DNA of 64,000 bases from a bacterium 1XD8-76 (GCA_003611955.1 RAZE01000002.1:216547-280546); one strand, 5' to 3'; shown: positions 1 to 7,955, counted from the stretch's first letter. Made by a program: numbers and translations. Notes: a model not told the origin generated them from the sequence alone.

Positions 1-2
1 AG

Positions 3-191
3 GATAACAGGCATCGTCGGGTCAGACCGAGGATCCCGGAAGAATATCAGAAACGCCGGGAGGCAATCAAAAATACCAAAACGAAGGAACTGGTCAATGA
101 GCTTCGCCGGCGAGGCATAAAGACTGCAGGGGGATACAGGCAGCGGAGAATAGGGGGAAGTGATGAGCAGAGTATTACCGATTCTTTTTAA
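3..191 (+). CDS. Phage protein, 3' end only
   Basis: The frame is open from the window edge and encodes a basic, helical C-terminus (62 residues visible, rich in Arg and Lys, ending in ITDSF). It overlaps the start of the next gene by about 29 bases, as is usual in packed phage operons. The start lies outside the window, so no family can be given. It may equally be a small DNA-binding or hypothetical phage protein. Confidence 0.5.
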   Translation, partial: DNRHRRVRPRIPEEYQKRREAIKNTKTKELVNELRRRGIKTAGGYRQRRIGGSDEQSITDSF

Positions 192-873
192 TACAGAGAT
201 GGTCCGGGCGATACTGGATGGGCGGAAGACAGTGACAAGGCGGTTGATTATCCCTCATAACCGGAAAAGGGCAAGAGAACAGGGATATTTTCAGAGGAAT
301 GGATTATGGATAGATCCCAGTACAGATAACGGGGATGCAGAGGGGCATATCAAAGATTACAGCTTATCTCCTTTGTGGATGAGCTATGGATGGTATATCA
401 AAAACTATGCGCCATATAAGCCTGGAGATATCCTGTATGTCCGGGAAACATGGGCATTCATTCCGTGTATCGGCTGCAACGGGGATTATGCGCGGGAATC
501 TCAACCTTGCTACGATTTTCAGGCAGTCGAATACGATGACGGTGACAGTATTTCAGACGGATGTTTCTTGTACAGGGCAGACTGCAAGACGCCGGAACGC
601 ATTACTTGGAGTCCATCAATCCACATGCCGAAAGAAGCGGCACGCATATGGCTCAAGGTGACGAATGTGCGAGTAGAGCGACTACAAGATATTGATACGC
701 ATGGTTGCCAGCGTGAGGGAATAGATGTAACCAGAAATGCAGTTTTTAAGCGATTTTCGACATTATGGGAGGCCACTCTCAAAAAGAAAGACCTTGATAT
801 CTACGGATGGAAAGCAAATCCCTGGGTATGGGTAATAGAATTTGAACGGTGTGAAAAGCCGGAAGATAAATAG
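163..873 (+). CDS. Phage ASCH-like protein
   Basis: The N-terminus ILFNTEMVRAILDGRKTVTR matches the conserved opening of a phage protein family related to the ASCH (PUA-like) fold, thought to bind RNA or nucleotides. The C-terminal part has the usual NPWVWVIEFE ending. At 236 residues it has family-typical length and looks intact. I chose ATG 163 over the GTG at 160 because GGGGGA lies 5-10 bases upstream. It sits at the left of a run of small early or middle phage genes. The biochemical role is not known. Confidence 0.7.
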   Translation: MSRVLPILFNTEMVRAILDGRKTVTRRLIIPHNRKRAREQGYFQRNGLWIDPSTDNGDAEGHIKDYSLSPLWMSYGWYIKNYAPYKPGDILYVRETWAFIPCIGCNGDYARESQPCYDFQAVEYDDGDSISDGCFLYRADCKTPERITWSPSIHMPKEAARIWLKVTNVRVERLQDIDTHGCQREGIDVTRNAVFKRFSTLWEATLKKKDLDIYGWKANPWVWVIEFERCEKPEDK

Positions 874-884
874 GGGGATTAGAT

Positions 885-1300
885 ATGGCTTATGCAGAAA
901 AAACATCCGTATCAGTAAGCCGTACGAAAGCGGATATAAAGATGATATTGCAGTGATCGGTTTTTCCATGGCAGGGCGTCAGATCCGGTTCCTTCTCCCA
1001 TTGCCGGACAAGCAGGAGCGCGAATACTGGTATACGCCTGGGCGCGGGCAACGTCGAACCGAGGATGCTGCACGCGCGGCATGGGAACAGGCTTGCCGGA
1101 GCCGCTGGCGGGCACTGTACCTGATCGTAAATGCAAAGCTGGAGGCGGTGGAGGCAGGAATCAGCACGGTGGAGCGGGAGTTTCTCTATGACATTGTTCT
1201 TCCGGACGGTCGTACCGCCGGCGAATGTATGGCACCGCAGATTGAAAATGCTTATCAGAGCGGTCAGATGCCGGCTATGCTGCCAATGTTTAATAGTTGA
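885..1300 (+). pseudogene. Phage hypothetical gene broken by internal deletion
   Basis: ATG 885 begins MAYAEKTSVSVSRTKADI and then stops at 954-956. The rest of the protein continues in another frame from about 930 (KDDIAVIGFSMAGRQIRFLL to the TGA at 1298). From memory of this common phage family (about 150 residues), the two halves belong to one protein. About 15-20 residues between TKADI and KDDIAVIGF are missing, with a net frame change. The lesion lies in a short repetitive GATAT-rich stretch (930-950), which suggests slippage or deletion. The product is probably not made whole. Confidence 0.75.
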
Positions 1301-1319
1301 GTAAGGGAGATTTATTGAT

Positions 1320-1493
1320 ATGGCAAAGAGAACGCAGGATAATTGTGGGATTATTAAAAAGATAGGCGAACCGGACAGAGATGGAGACGGTAAGTGTATG
1401 GGTTTTGGCAGGGCAGAGAAAGACGACGAACCGTGCGAAGCTTGTAAAAAGTGTAAATACTGTACAAGTTATGAGGAGGAAGACTATGGCTAA
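1320..1493 (+). CDS. Small Cys-rich phage protein
   Basis: A 57-residue protein with four cysteines near the end (CEACKKCKYC), which suggests a small metal-binding knuckle. Its stop codon overlaps the start of the next gene (ATG 1486), so the two are probably translationally coupled. Family unknown. Confidence 0.6.
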   Translation: MAKRTQDNCGIIKKIGEPDRDGDGKCMGFGRAEKDDEPCEACKKCKYCTSYEEEDYG

Positions 1494-1671
1494 ATGTCAC
1501 GATTGTGGGGCGGAGACGAAAAACACATTCTGGGAACCAACTATATGCGAACACATCCCTCTGTGCAATTACTGCAAAGATGCATTTTATCAAAGGTGTA
1601 AAATATGCGGGCAATATTATCCGCTTGGAAAGATTAATCAGGTGACGTCGATTTGCGATTGTTGTAAATAA
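1486..1671 (+). CDS. Small zinc-ribbon-like phage protein
   Basis: A 61-residue protein with several CxxC pairs (CHDCG, CNYC, CKICG, CDCC), consistent with one or two zinc knuckles. I chose ATG 1486, inside the end of the upstream gene, because GAGGAGGAAG lies just before it. A possible upstream in-frame extension from 1381 lies entirely inside the preceding gene and is unlikely. Function unknown. Confidence 0.65.
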   Translation: MAKCHDCGAETKNTFWEPTICEHIPLCNYCKDAFYQRCKICGQYYPLGKINQVTSICDCCK

Positions 1672-1699
1672 AAATTTTGAGAAAATATGAGGTATATTT

Positions 1700-2029
1700 A
1701 TGGATTATAAAAATAGTGATCTGCCGTGGTGCGCAAATTGTATATTTGGGAAAACAGAAGAAGAAAACGGGGAGAGAAACATTCATTGCATTAGAATAGG
1801 AATTCCTCGCTTGGAGAACGATTTCTGCGGATTGCACGATTGGAAACCAACAGAACAGGAGGTTTCGGAGAAGCAGATTCCGTTGGAGGTAACGGAAGTA
1901 CATGTGGATGAATATCGCTGTCCTGCCTGTGGATCAAAAAATAATTGCAATGACAGAATAGTGGAAGATAACTATTGCCCCGAATGTGGGCAGAGGATTT
2001 TTCAAAAAGAAATAAGATCAGAGGTGTAA
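1700..2029 (+). CDS. Phage protein with C-terminal zinc ribbon
   Basis: A 109-residue protein. The N-terminal half has CxxC (CANC) and a further Cys. The C-terminal half is a zinc-ribbon-like module (CPACGS ... CPECGQ). Such proteins are common in early regions of Clostridia prophages, usually of unknown role. It ends just before the Dam-like gene and contributes the GAGGTG that probably serves as that gene's ribosome site. Confidence 0.65.
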   Translation: MDYKNSDLPWCANCIFGKTEEENGERNIHCIRIGIPRLENDFCGLHDWKPTEQEVSEKQIPLEVTEVHVDEYRCPACGSKNNCNDRIVEDNYCPECGQRIFQKEIRSEV

Positions 2030-2033
2030 AGAT

Positions 2034-2840
2034 ACGAATGCAGTTATAAAATACCCAGGAAGCAAATGGGCAATAGCTAACTGGATTATAGGATTTTTCC
2101 CAGAGCATCACAGTTATTTGGAGCCGTTTTTTGGATCTGGTGCAGTCCTGTTTAATAAACCACGGAGTAATATTGAAACAGTCAATGATCTGGATGGTAA
2201 TGTGGTCAATCTGTTTGAGTGGATAAGGAAGGATCCGGAAAGGTTGGCGCACGAGATATATTATACTCCGTATGCGAGACAAGTATATGAGGATGTATTT
2301 GCATCAGTACCGGAAGACAGTCTGCAGAGAGCAGTAAATTTTTATATCAGGCTTAATATGGGACATGGTTTCCGCACGAATGGGGAGAAGGTCGGTTGGA
2401 AAATGGATATACAGGGCCGGGAACGTGCCTATGCATTAAAGGACTGGTGCAATCTACCTGAAAAAATAATGCAGGCGGCAGAACGGCTCCGAGGCGTACA
2501 GATCGAAAACAGGCCGGCAGTGGAATTGATACAGAAGTTTAATTTTCGGAATGTACTGATCTACGCGGATCCACCGTATGTACTGTCTACCAGACATGGG
2601 AAACAATATAAATGCGAGATGGACGATGCTGACCATAATGATTTGATAGATGTGCTTTTAGATCATAAAGGTCCAGTAATACTGTCAGGATATGATAATG
2701 ATCTGTATAATGACAGACTAAAAAGCTGGCAACGGAAAGAGACCACAAGTTATTCGCAGGTAAATTATAAGAAAAAAGAAATTTTATGGATGAATTTTGA
2801 AGCGAATAGACAAATCAACATATTTGATATCTTAAATTAA
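2034..2840 (+). CDS. DNA adenine methylase (Dam family) lacking a normal start codon
   Basis: Adenine-N6 DNA methyltransferase. The N-terminus has KYPGSKW (motif X) and LEPFFGSGAVLF (motif I, AdoMet site). The catalytic motif IV is ADPPYV near the middle. The frame is open only after a stop at 2013-2015 and has no ATG, GTG or TTG before TTG 2118, which lies inside motif I. The natural start, judged from motif X, is at codon 2034, which reads ACG and is followed by NAVIKYPG. GAGGTG lies 8 bases upstream. The ATG has probably mutated to ACG, so translation may be weak or absent. All catalytic motifs are intact. Confidence 0.8.
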   Translation, partial: TNAVIKYPGSKWAIANWIIGFFPEHHSYLEPFFGSGAVLFNKPRSNIETVNDLDGNVVNLFEWIRKDPERLAHEIYYTPYARQVYEDVFASVPEDSLQRAVNFYIRLNMGHGFRTNGEKVGWKMDIQGRERAYALKDWCNLPEKIMQAAERLRGVQIENRPAVELIQKFNFRNVLIYADPPYVLSTRHGKQYKCEMDDADHNDLIDVLLDHKGPVILSGYDNDLYNDRLKSWQRKETTSYSQVNYKKKEILWMNFEANRQINIFDILN

Positions 2841-2857
2841 AAACTTTGGAGGAAAGT

Positions 2858-3157
2858 ATGATAACAGGATTATTTGACAAAAATGGAACGCCTATTAATA
2901 TTGGCGACAAAACAAGACTTGTTTTAGATGACGGGGAAGTAAGAGAGTTTGATGTTTGTTTTAAGACCGTAAACCGGGCAACGGTAAAGACACTCCCGGG
3001 ATTTGAGCCAGAAACGACGAAAGTATCTATAACAGGTATTTTCTTTTGTTGGGAAGGATACGACTTACTTCCTTGTGTAGATGAAAACGGCGTTTCTGAT
3101 GTATCGAAAATGGAAGTGGTGAGGAAAGAAAATGAGAATGGTACAAGATGGCATTGA
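2858..3157 (+). CDS. Small phage protein, unknown
   Basis: A 99-residue, beta-rich protein beginning MITGLFDKNGTPINIGDK, with a GIFFCWEGYDLL segment. ATG 2858 follows TTGGAGGAAAG. It overlaps the next small gene. This type of protein recurs in Lachnospiraceae prophages without known function. Confidence 0.65.
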   Translation: MITGLFDKNGTPINIGDKTRLVLDDGEVREFDVCFKTVNRATVKTLPGFEPETTKVSITGIFFCWEGYDLLPCVDENGVSDVSKMEVVRKENENGTRWH

Positions 3158-3287
3158 TGTGTATTGTCTGCCTGATAATGCGTATTGCGCAGCAGATGAT
3201 AAAAAGAAAAGTCCGCTTGACATTGATGATTGTCCCAATGGTTGCGAAATATGCGAGGGCGATTGTTATTATTATCACGAGGACTAA
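3132..3287 (+). CDS. Very small Cys-rich phage protein
   Basis: A 51-residue acidic protein with CPNGCEICEGDC, a dense cysteine cluster likely to bind metal. It overlaps the upstream gene by 26 bases and has AGGAAAG upstream. Typical of packed early phage genes; role unknown. Confidence 0.6.
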   Translation: MRMVQDGIDVYCLPDNAYCAADDKKKSPLDIDDCPNGCEICEGDCYYYHED

Positions 3288-3312
3288 GGATTTATATGGG
3301 CGGTGGTTGAAA

Positions 3313-3525
3313 ATGAAAACTCCTTTACAGATGTTTGAAGAAAAAGAACAAAAACAATGTTGCTTGCAATGTTCAAAGCTGATCGAAAAGCAGTGGAAAA
3401 CACAAAAGATATATTTCTGTGGGCACAATGGAAAGATTATTCTTCCTATGTTTCTTGACAGCGGGAATTTTAAATATTGCAATTTTGAAAGAAAAGGAGA
3501 TGATAGCGATGGAAAGGATGAATAG
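3313..3525 (+). CDS. Small Cys-containing phage protein
   Basis: A 70-residue protein with CCLQC and two later cysteines. I prefer ATG 3313 to the more distant start at 3148, because 3148-3287 is already occupied by the Cys-rich gene at 3132 in another frame. No recognised family. Confidence 0.55.
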   Translation: MKTPLQMFEEKEQKQCCLQCSKLIEKQWKTQKIYFCGHNGKIILPMFLDSGNFKYCNFERKGDDSDGKDE

Positions 3526-3528
3526 AAG

Positions 3529-3774
3529 ATGAGTTTTGGAGAATACCAGATGTTGTGCAGATATTGTTATCCAGGATATAAAGATGGAGGCGGATTTGAA
3601 CTTACATGCCGTAAACCGGACAGAAGACCAGAGGGGCTTAGCTGGGAGAAGTGCGAAAAAGAATATTGCCCATATTTTGGAACAGAAGGTAAAGATGCCA
3701 AACTTATTATTGACGGGGAAGTAATCGCTACGGCAGAAAGTATAAAATTTGTTATGAGTAGCGAAGGAGAATAA
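3529..3774 (+). CDS. Small Cys-rich phage protein
   Basis: An 81-residue protein with cysteines spaced across its first half (CRYC, TCRK, CEKEYCPYF), followed by a short beta-rich tail. It lies directly downstream of the previous gene. Zinc binding is likely, function unknown. Confidence 0.6.
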   Translation: MSFGEYQMLCRYCYPGYKDGGGFELTCRKPDRRPEGLSWEKCEKEYCPYFGTEGKDAKLIIDGEVIATAESIKFVMSSEGE

Positions 3775-3866
3775 ATTGGCAAAGGAATTTCATAAATGAA
3801 AACTATACTGAGAGCAGTCACGCTCCCTCGAGAGAGATTAAGTTGGAAGAAAGAGAGGTACTTATT

Positions 3867-4262
3867 TTGATAGAGTTGTACCCTACAAAATGTAATCTTT
3901 GTGGTGGTGTGGTGGTCTACATAAGCAATTCTAAGATATATGGTAAAGAATACGGTAGCGGAAAATGCTATTACTGTACGGAATGTGGTGCTTATGTCGG
4001 AACACACAAGCCACGACCAAAAGAGGCGTTAGGGATTTTGGGAAACGCTGAAATGCGTGAAATGAAAATGCGGTGCCATGATATGTTTGATAAGAAATGG
4101 AAGAATGAGCAGACATCTAAGAAAAGGCATAGCGCAAGGAAGAAAGCATACAGAGAATTGGCAAACAATTTGAATATTCCTATTGAAGAATGTCATTTTG
4201 GTTATTTTGATATGATTATGCTGAATAAGGCATATGAAATTTTGAAAGCTGAAAATGCATGA
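3867..4262 (+). CDS. DUF3268 zinc-finger-containing protein
   Basis: Matches the DUF3268 family: an N-terminal CNLCGG ... CYYCTECGAYVGTHK zinc-finger-like core, followed by LGILGNAEMREMKMRCHDMFD, the conserved helix of the family. It has 131 residues counted from TTG 3867, which follows GAGAGG. An upstream TTG at 3843 is less well placed. The C-terminal helical part (EECHFGYFDMIMLNKAYEIL) is also family-like. DUF3268 proteins are frequent in Firmicutes prophages; their role is not known. Confidence 0.75.
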   Translation: MIELYPTKCNLCGGVVVYISNSKIYGKEYGSGKCYYCTECGAYVGTHKPRPKEALGILGNAEMREMKMRCHDMFDKKWKNEQTSKKRHSARKKAYRELANNLNIPIEECHFGYFDMIMLNKAYEILKAENA

Positions 4263-4286
4263 TTTAGGGGGATTGTGGAGGGAAAT

Positions 4287-4478
4287 ATGAAAAGTATAGT
4301 ACATCCGAAATGCCCATACTGTCATAAGGAGTTTAAGTTGGATAGTCCGTTTAACAATCCTTTGAGCGGTTTGTATGGAGAATATTGCAGTGATACGGTG
4401 AGAATAAAATGCAAAAGCTGTGGAGAGGAATATTTTGTCAGTAAGCAGACGAGATTTCTTGCGAGAAAAAATAAATGA
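4287..4478 (+). CDS. Small zinc-ribbon phage protein
   Basis: A 63-residue protein with two CxxC pairs (CPYCHKEF and CKSCGEEYF), a classic single zinc ribbon. ATG 4287 follows GGAGGGAA. It overlaps the next fragment by one codon. Function unknown. Confidence 0.65.
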   Translation: MKSIVHPKCPYCHKEFKLDSPFNNPLSGLYGEYCSDTVRIKCKSCGEEYFVSKQTRFLARKNK

Positions 4479-4600
4479 ACATCCGAGCAACAATAAACAA
4501 ACTGCAATCCGCTTTGATTGCAAAAGGCTATATCTATAAAATAAACACTTTCAAATTCTACAGCGATCAGCAGAAAGGAAGCGAAAATGAAGTGCTCTGA
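4475..4600 (+). pseudogene. Truncated phage gene (N-terminus only)
   Basis: ATG 4475 encodes 41 residues starting MNIRATINKLQSALIAKGY and ending abruptly after YSDQQKGSENEVL. I recall the first 35 residues as the start of a longer phage protein (INKLQSAL ... FYSxxQ). The rest is absent and the frame runs into the start of the next gene. It is probably a remnant left by recombination between small-gene modules. The family recall is from memory, so confidence is moderate. Confidence 0.45.
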
Positions 4601-4853
4601 ATTAAAAAAAGGAGATACAGTAGTATTTAATGTTACGGTTTATTCCGGAGGTAAAGAAGAAGTATATGACGGAAATGTAATTTATGTTGATAATGAGAGG
4701 AAAGCTGTTTGTGTCTGCTATTTGGAGGGATATAAGTCAAGAAGTGACATTATCCCATTTGAAAAGATGATTGCAAAGGCAGATGAAAACGGGGAAGAAA
4801 TGCTTTTTGGTGGATGGATTAGAGGGAAAAGTGTTCTGTTAGAAGCTGAATAG
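4587..4853 (+). CDS. Small phage protein, unknown
   Basis: An 88-residue protein, beta-rich at the start (LKKGDTVVFNVTVYSGGKEE) and resembling a small SH3-like barrel. ATG 4587 follows AAAGGAAG. No family recognised. An intergenic stretch of about 60 bases follows. Confidence 0.6.
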   Translation: MKCSELKKGDTVVFNVTVYSGGKEEVYDGNVIYVDNERKAVCVCYLEGYKSRSDIIPFEKMIAKADENGEEMLFGGWIRGKSVLLEAE

Positions 4854-4912
4854 CTGTTCGCAGGCAGAAGTGTTGAAGTGGTTTGCGGGGAAGTGGAATG
4901 AGGTGAAAGAAA

Positions 4913-5281
4913 ATGAGTGATAAAGAGAGAATAGAACAGCTTGAAAAAGAACTTGAAGAGTTAAAAAATGCAAGCGAGTATTATAGAGATGAATGTAACA
5001 GCTTTTGGGCTGATTTAAGGAAAAGGCAGAAATTTAACTTAGAGATTGCACAGAAGATTGTCAAAACAGACAGCAAGGCGATAGCAAATATTATTCTGAA
5101 TATGTATTTTGGGAAAATGCCGAGCGACAGTTGCGGATTTTGTGAGATTTTTGGCTTGAAAGGAATAGGCTGCTGCAAAGAGAATTTGCGTTGTACTGAC
5201 TGCATAGATAACTTCCTGCGACAGCATTATTCTGGAGAAAGTCAAGTGGTTTGTGAAAGAATGGGAGAAAAGGAAGAATGA
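4913..5281 (+). CDS. Coiled-coil, Cys-containing phage protein
   Basis: A 122-residue protein with an N-terminal coiled coil (ERIEQLEKELEELKNA), a helical middle, and a C-terminal Cys patch (CGFCEIFG ... CCKENLRCTDC). Its stop overlaps the next start (ATG 5278). Probably a small structural or metal-binding protein; function unknown. Confidence 0.65.
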   Translation: MSDKERIEQLEKELEELKNASEYYRDECNSFWADLRKRQKFNLEIAQKIVKTDSKAIANIILNMYFGKMPSDSCGFCEIFGLKGIGCCKENLRCTDCIDNFLRQHYSGESQVVCERMGEKEE

Positions 5282-5568
5282 GTAATGATTTGATTAGCAG
5301 AAATGCGTTGCTTAAAAAAATGACTGACAGAACATTTAGCTCTTATTTGCATGAATATCGACATTATCAAAATACGGTCAAAGATATGCCTACCGCCTAT
5401 GACGTGGATAAGGTTGTGGAGCGGCTGGAAGAAAATGCAGAATATTTCCAGAGCGAAGCGGACGGACTTGCACAAGTGGGAAACTGGGGAACAGCGGCAG
5501 ATTTAGAGGGAAGAGCAAAAGCATACAGAGATGCAGTTGAAATCGTAAAATCTGGCGGCATTGAGTGA
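5278..5568 (+). CDS. Phage protein with MPTAYDVDKVVE motif
   Basis: A 96-residue protein beginning MSNDLISRNALLKKM with a central MPTAYDVDKVVERLEE, the hallmark of a widespread small Clostridia phage protein of unknown function. It is translationally coupled to the upstream gene by a 4-base overlap. It looks intact. Confidence 0.7.
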   Translation: MSNDLISRNALLKKMTDRTFSSYLHEYRHYQNTVKDMPTAYDVDKVVERLEENAEYFQSEADGLAQVGNWGTAADLEGRAKAYRDAVEIVKSGGIE

Positions 5569-5586
5569 AATCGGTGAGGTTAGAAA

Positions 5587-5781
5587 ATGAAAAGAAAACA
5601 TCATAGAGGGCAACGGCATTACAGCGGAAAAGAATTGTTGGAGTTATGTAAAGCCGAAAGACAGGAACGTGAAAAAAGATTGGCAGAATCAAAGTGGGGA
5701 GAAGAGGATTGTTTTGGACGTCCGATTGTATGTTATCCGTATTCTTTATTTTGCGGATTTAATGGAATATCTGTATCTTGA
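5587..5781 (+). CDS. Small basic phage protein
   Basis: A 64-residue protein with a basic N-terminus (MKRKHHRGQRHYSGKEL) and an aromatic, Cys-containing end. GGTTAG precedes it 18 bases after the previous stop. Nothing in it identifies a function. The 120 bases after it contain no convincing gene. Confidence 0.5.
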   Translation: MKRKHHRGQRHYSGKELLELCKAERQEREKRLAESKWGEEDCFGRPIVCYPYSLFCGFNGISVS

Positions 5782-5903
5782 ATGAAATCGGTGAGTATAT
5801 GGGCGGTGGTTGAATGAACGGAGGATAATGGTGGAATCGCTCATTGGAAGGCCAAGAGGTCAAATGGTAATTATATTAAATACAATTTTGCGGAGGTAAC
5901 AGA

Positions 5904-6266
5904 ATGAAGGAAAGCAGAGCATTGGAAAATATTATATCGATAAAGTCAGAGATTCAATACGGGTCAAATGATATAAAACAAATGAAGAGAATTAAATGCG
6001 ATAGTTTAAATATTGCAATTAAAGCTCTTGAAGAAATTCAGCAGTACAGAGCAATCGGCACAGTCGAGGAATGTCGGGAGGCAAGGGAAAGGCAGATACC
6101 GAAGAAAATTATCTTAAATTCAGAAGATGATATGGAATACGAGGACTATATCTGCCCGAATTGCAAAGATATTTTGCAACAGAGAAGAAAAGGAGCAACG
6201 AGAATTACGATTTACAAATTCAAATTTTGCCATAATTGCGGTCAAAGCTTGGATTGGTCTGAATAG
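5904..6266 (+). CDS. Phage protein with C-terminal zinc ribbon
   Basis: A 120-residue protein. The N-terminal helical part (LNIAIKALEEIQQYRAIGTV, EECREARE) is followed by CPNCKDIL and CHNCGQSLDW, a two-Cys-pair zinc ribbon. This architecture is a common Lachnospiraceae phage family of unknown role. GGAGG lies before ATG 5904. Confidence 0.7.
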   Translation: MKESRALENIISIKSEIQYGSNDIKQMKRIKCDSLNIAIKALEEIQQYRAIGTVEECREARERQIPKKIILNSEDDMEYEDYICPNCKDILQQRRKGATRITIYKFKFCHNCGQSLDWSE

Positions 6267-6298
6267 GTGCGGTTGTTTTGATAGAAAGGAGTGAGGGA

Positions 6299-6487
6299 AT
6301 GAAAATGTTACCTTGTCCGTTATGCGGAAAGAAACCAATTATAGAGCATTGGAGTAGCGGAGGAATTATGTATATGGTTAAGTGTAATAATACTGATTGC
6401 CCCGTACCCGATAATAGTTATCCGACTGGGAGTAAATTAGAAAATGTTATAGAGGAATGGAATGGGAGGATTTTGAAATGTCTATGA
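6299..6487 (+). CDS. Lar-like restriction alleviation protein
   Basis: Resembles the Lar_restr_allev family (PF14354). It starts MKMLPCPLCGKKPIIEHW, has a central C-x(n)-C pair (CNNTDCPV), and ends in VIEEWNGRIL (family pattern AIxxWNxR). It has 62 residues. ATG 6299 is well placed after AAGGAGTGAG. The founding Lar protein of Rac prophage modulates type I restriction. Many phage homologues are annotated only by this ribbon, so an antirestriction role is an inference. Confidence 0.7.
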   Translation: MKMLPCPLCGKKPIIEHWSSGGIMYMVKCNNTDCPVPDNSYPTGSKLENVIEEWNGRILKCL

Positions 6488-6876
6488 TCAGTGAACAGGT
6501 AAATGAATTGAGGAAAGCAGCAAAATGGTTTGAGGGTGCGTGTTTTCCAGAGGCCGTTAAACTTTTGGATGAAGCCGCCGACACTATAGAATCCTTATCC
6601 GCAAAGCTGGCGACAGCAAATATGGAGTGCTCATCGGCGTATTATGGCAATGGGTGGATTCCATGCAGTGAGCGGTTGCCGGTAACAGCGGAATATATGG
6701 AATTTGAGCCAACTCCCTATATGAAGCGGTTGGAGATTGCCTATATGACTGATACGGTTGAATATCTAATTGGATTTTATGATGGGTGTAAATGGATGGA
6801 TAAGCACCACAATATTATCAAAAATGTGATTGCGTGGAAACCATTCTTGAAATTGCCAGAGGAGTATCATGGATAA
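6478..6876 (+). CDS. DUF551-type phage protein
   Basis: A 132-residue protein. The N-terminal helical region is followed by GWIPCSERLP and ends VIAWKPFLKLPEEYHG, the conserved core of DUF551, a small domain found in many phage proteins. ATG 6478 follows GGGAGGA and overlaps the end of the Lar-like gene. Function unknown. Confidence 0.75.
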   Translation: MSMISEQVNELRKAAKWFEGACFPEAVKLLDEAADTIESLSAKLATANMECSSAYYGNGWIPCSERLPVTAEYMEFEPTPYMKRLEIAYMTDTVEYLIGFYDGCKWMDKHHNIIKNVIAWKPFLKLPEEYHG

Positions 6877-6990
6877 TAGATAAAGAAAATTAAAAAGGAG
6901 AGCGCTTTCGCAACCCTCCCAACCGAACATATGTATCATAACATAATTATGACAAAAATTCAAATAGTTTTTTTAAGGAGGCGGTGCGGA

Positions 6991-7737
6991 ATGCAAAAAA
7001 TTGATACCAACAAGATCATGGCTCTTAAGGATGCAGGATGGACGGCGGAAGCGATTGCTGAGGACATGGGCTTGGGATTGGAGGCTGTGGAGAATGCGAT
7101 TGCTGAATGTGAGGATCAGAAGGGACAGGCACTGGCGGAAGAGGGGGATGACAGGATAGAGGACCAAGAAACAGAATATGTCATGGTATCAACTGATTTT
7201 TTTAAAGAAATGTATGAGAAGGCAGCGGAAATCGGTGCCAAGGAAGCCCTGAAAACTTTTGAGCAGGAGCGGAAGAGGGAAAACAATAGCCGGGTAGACC
7301 GCCGGCTCCGTAACACGAAGCTGCTCCTTCGGAACTATCATGCCCTGAAGGAACATGCAGAGCATTCTGTATTCGGCAGGACACAGATGGAAGAATCAGC
7401 GGCGAACATACTGGAATCAATGATGTCCATTTATGATGATGAGGTTGTCATAGAGAGTATCAAACGCAGCGCCACTAGGACCGCGGTCATCGTGTCACAT
7501 ATCGATACGATGTTTGGGCTTTATGCGGCATATTGTGAGCGAGCAAGAAATCCTGATGTCGAAAAACGACGCTATGAGATCCTGTGGGACATGTATATGG
7601 CGCGGGAAGTCCTGTCCATAGAAGAGATAGCGGAGAAGCAGCATATCTCTGCCAGGAAGGTATATTTCGATCTGAAAGATGCCACTGAAAGGCTGTCTGC
7701 CCTTATTTTCGGTGTAGACGGTTTGAATATTCAGTAG
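6991..7737 (+). CDS. Phage late-gene transcriptional regulator (probable)
   Basis: A 248-residue protein. The N-terminal helix-turn-helix-like segment (MALKDAGWTAEAIAEDMGL) precedes an acidic linker, a basic helical middle, and a C-terminal sigma-like HTH (LSIEEIAEKQHISARKVYFD). Proteins of this build (ArpU/RinA-like group) sit directly before terminase and activate late genes. This position is the same here, with a promoter and a terminator hairpin lying between it and terS. ATG 6991 follows AAGGAGG (6975-6981). The role is inferred from architecture and position. Confidence 0.65.
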   Translation: MQKIDTNKIMALKDAGWTAEAIAEDMGLGLEAVENAIAECEDQKGQALAEEGDDRIEDQETEYVMVSTDFFKEMYEKAAEIGAKEALKTFEQERKRENNSRVDRRLRNTKLLLRNYHALKEHAEHSVFGRTQMEESAANILESMMSIYDDEVVIESIKRSATRTAVIVSHIDTMFGLYAAYCERARNPDVEKRRYEILWDMYMAREVLSIEEIAEKQHISARKVYFDLKDATERLSALIFGVDGLNIQ

Positions 7738-7814
7738 ATCCAGAGAAAATATCCATAAATGATAGGGGGATTCCATGAACGTTCGGTCAGTATCCCATGT
7801 TCAAAAAATGTTCA

Positions 7815-7843
7815 TTGACTATGCAATTCAAAAGTGAGATAAT
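7815..7843 (+). promoter_or_regulatory. Probable late-operon promoter
   Basis: TTGACT (7815-7820), a 17-base spacer, then GATAAT (7838-7843). It is the only good sigma-A-like promoter between the late regulator and the terminase genes. A terminator-like hairpin follows it, so transcription through to terS may need antitermination or the upstream regulator. Confidence 0.6.
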
Positions 7844-7871
7844 CGTATTGTAAAATTTTATCAATATGAAT

Positions 7872-7905
7872 GGGGCAGATGCTGAGTGGTATCTGCTCCT
7901 TTTTT
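7872..7905 (+). terminator. Intrinsic terminator or attenuator before terS
   Basis: A 9-bp stem (7872-7880 with 7891-7899, one G-T pair) with a 10-base loop and six T residues. It lies about 30 bases downstream of the probable late promoter, so it would end a very short transcript unless read through. Confidence 0.7.
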
Positions 7906-7955
7906 GTTTCGCTCAGGCAAATGCAAATCAAAAAACAGCAGTGAGGTGGTGATAA

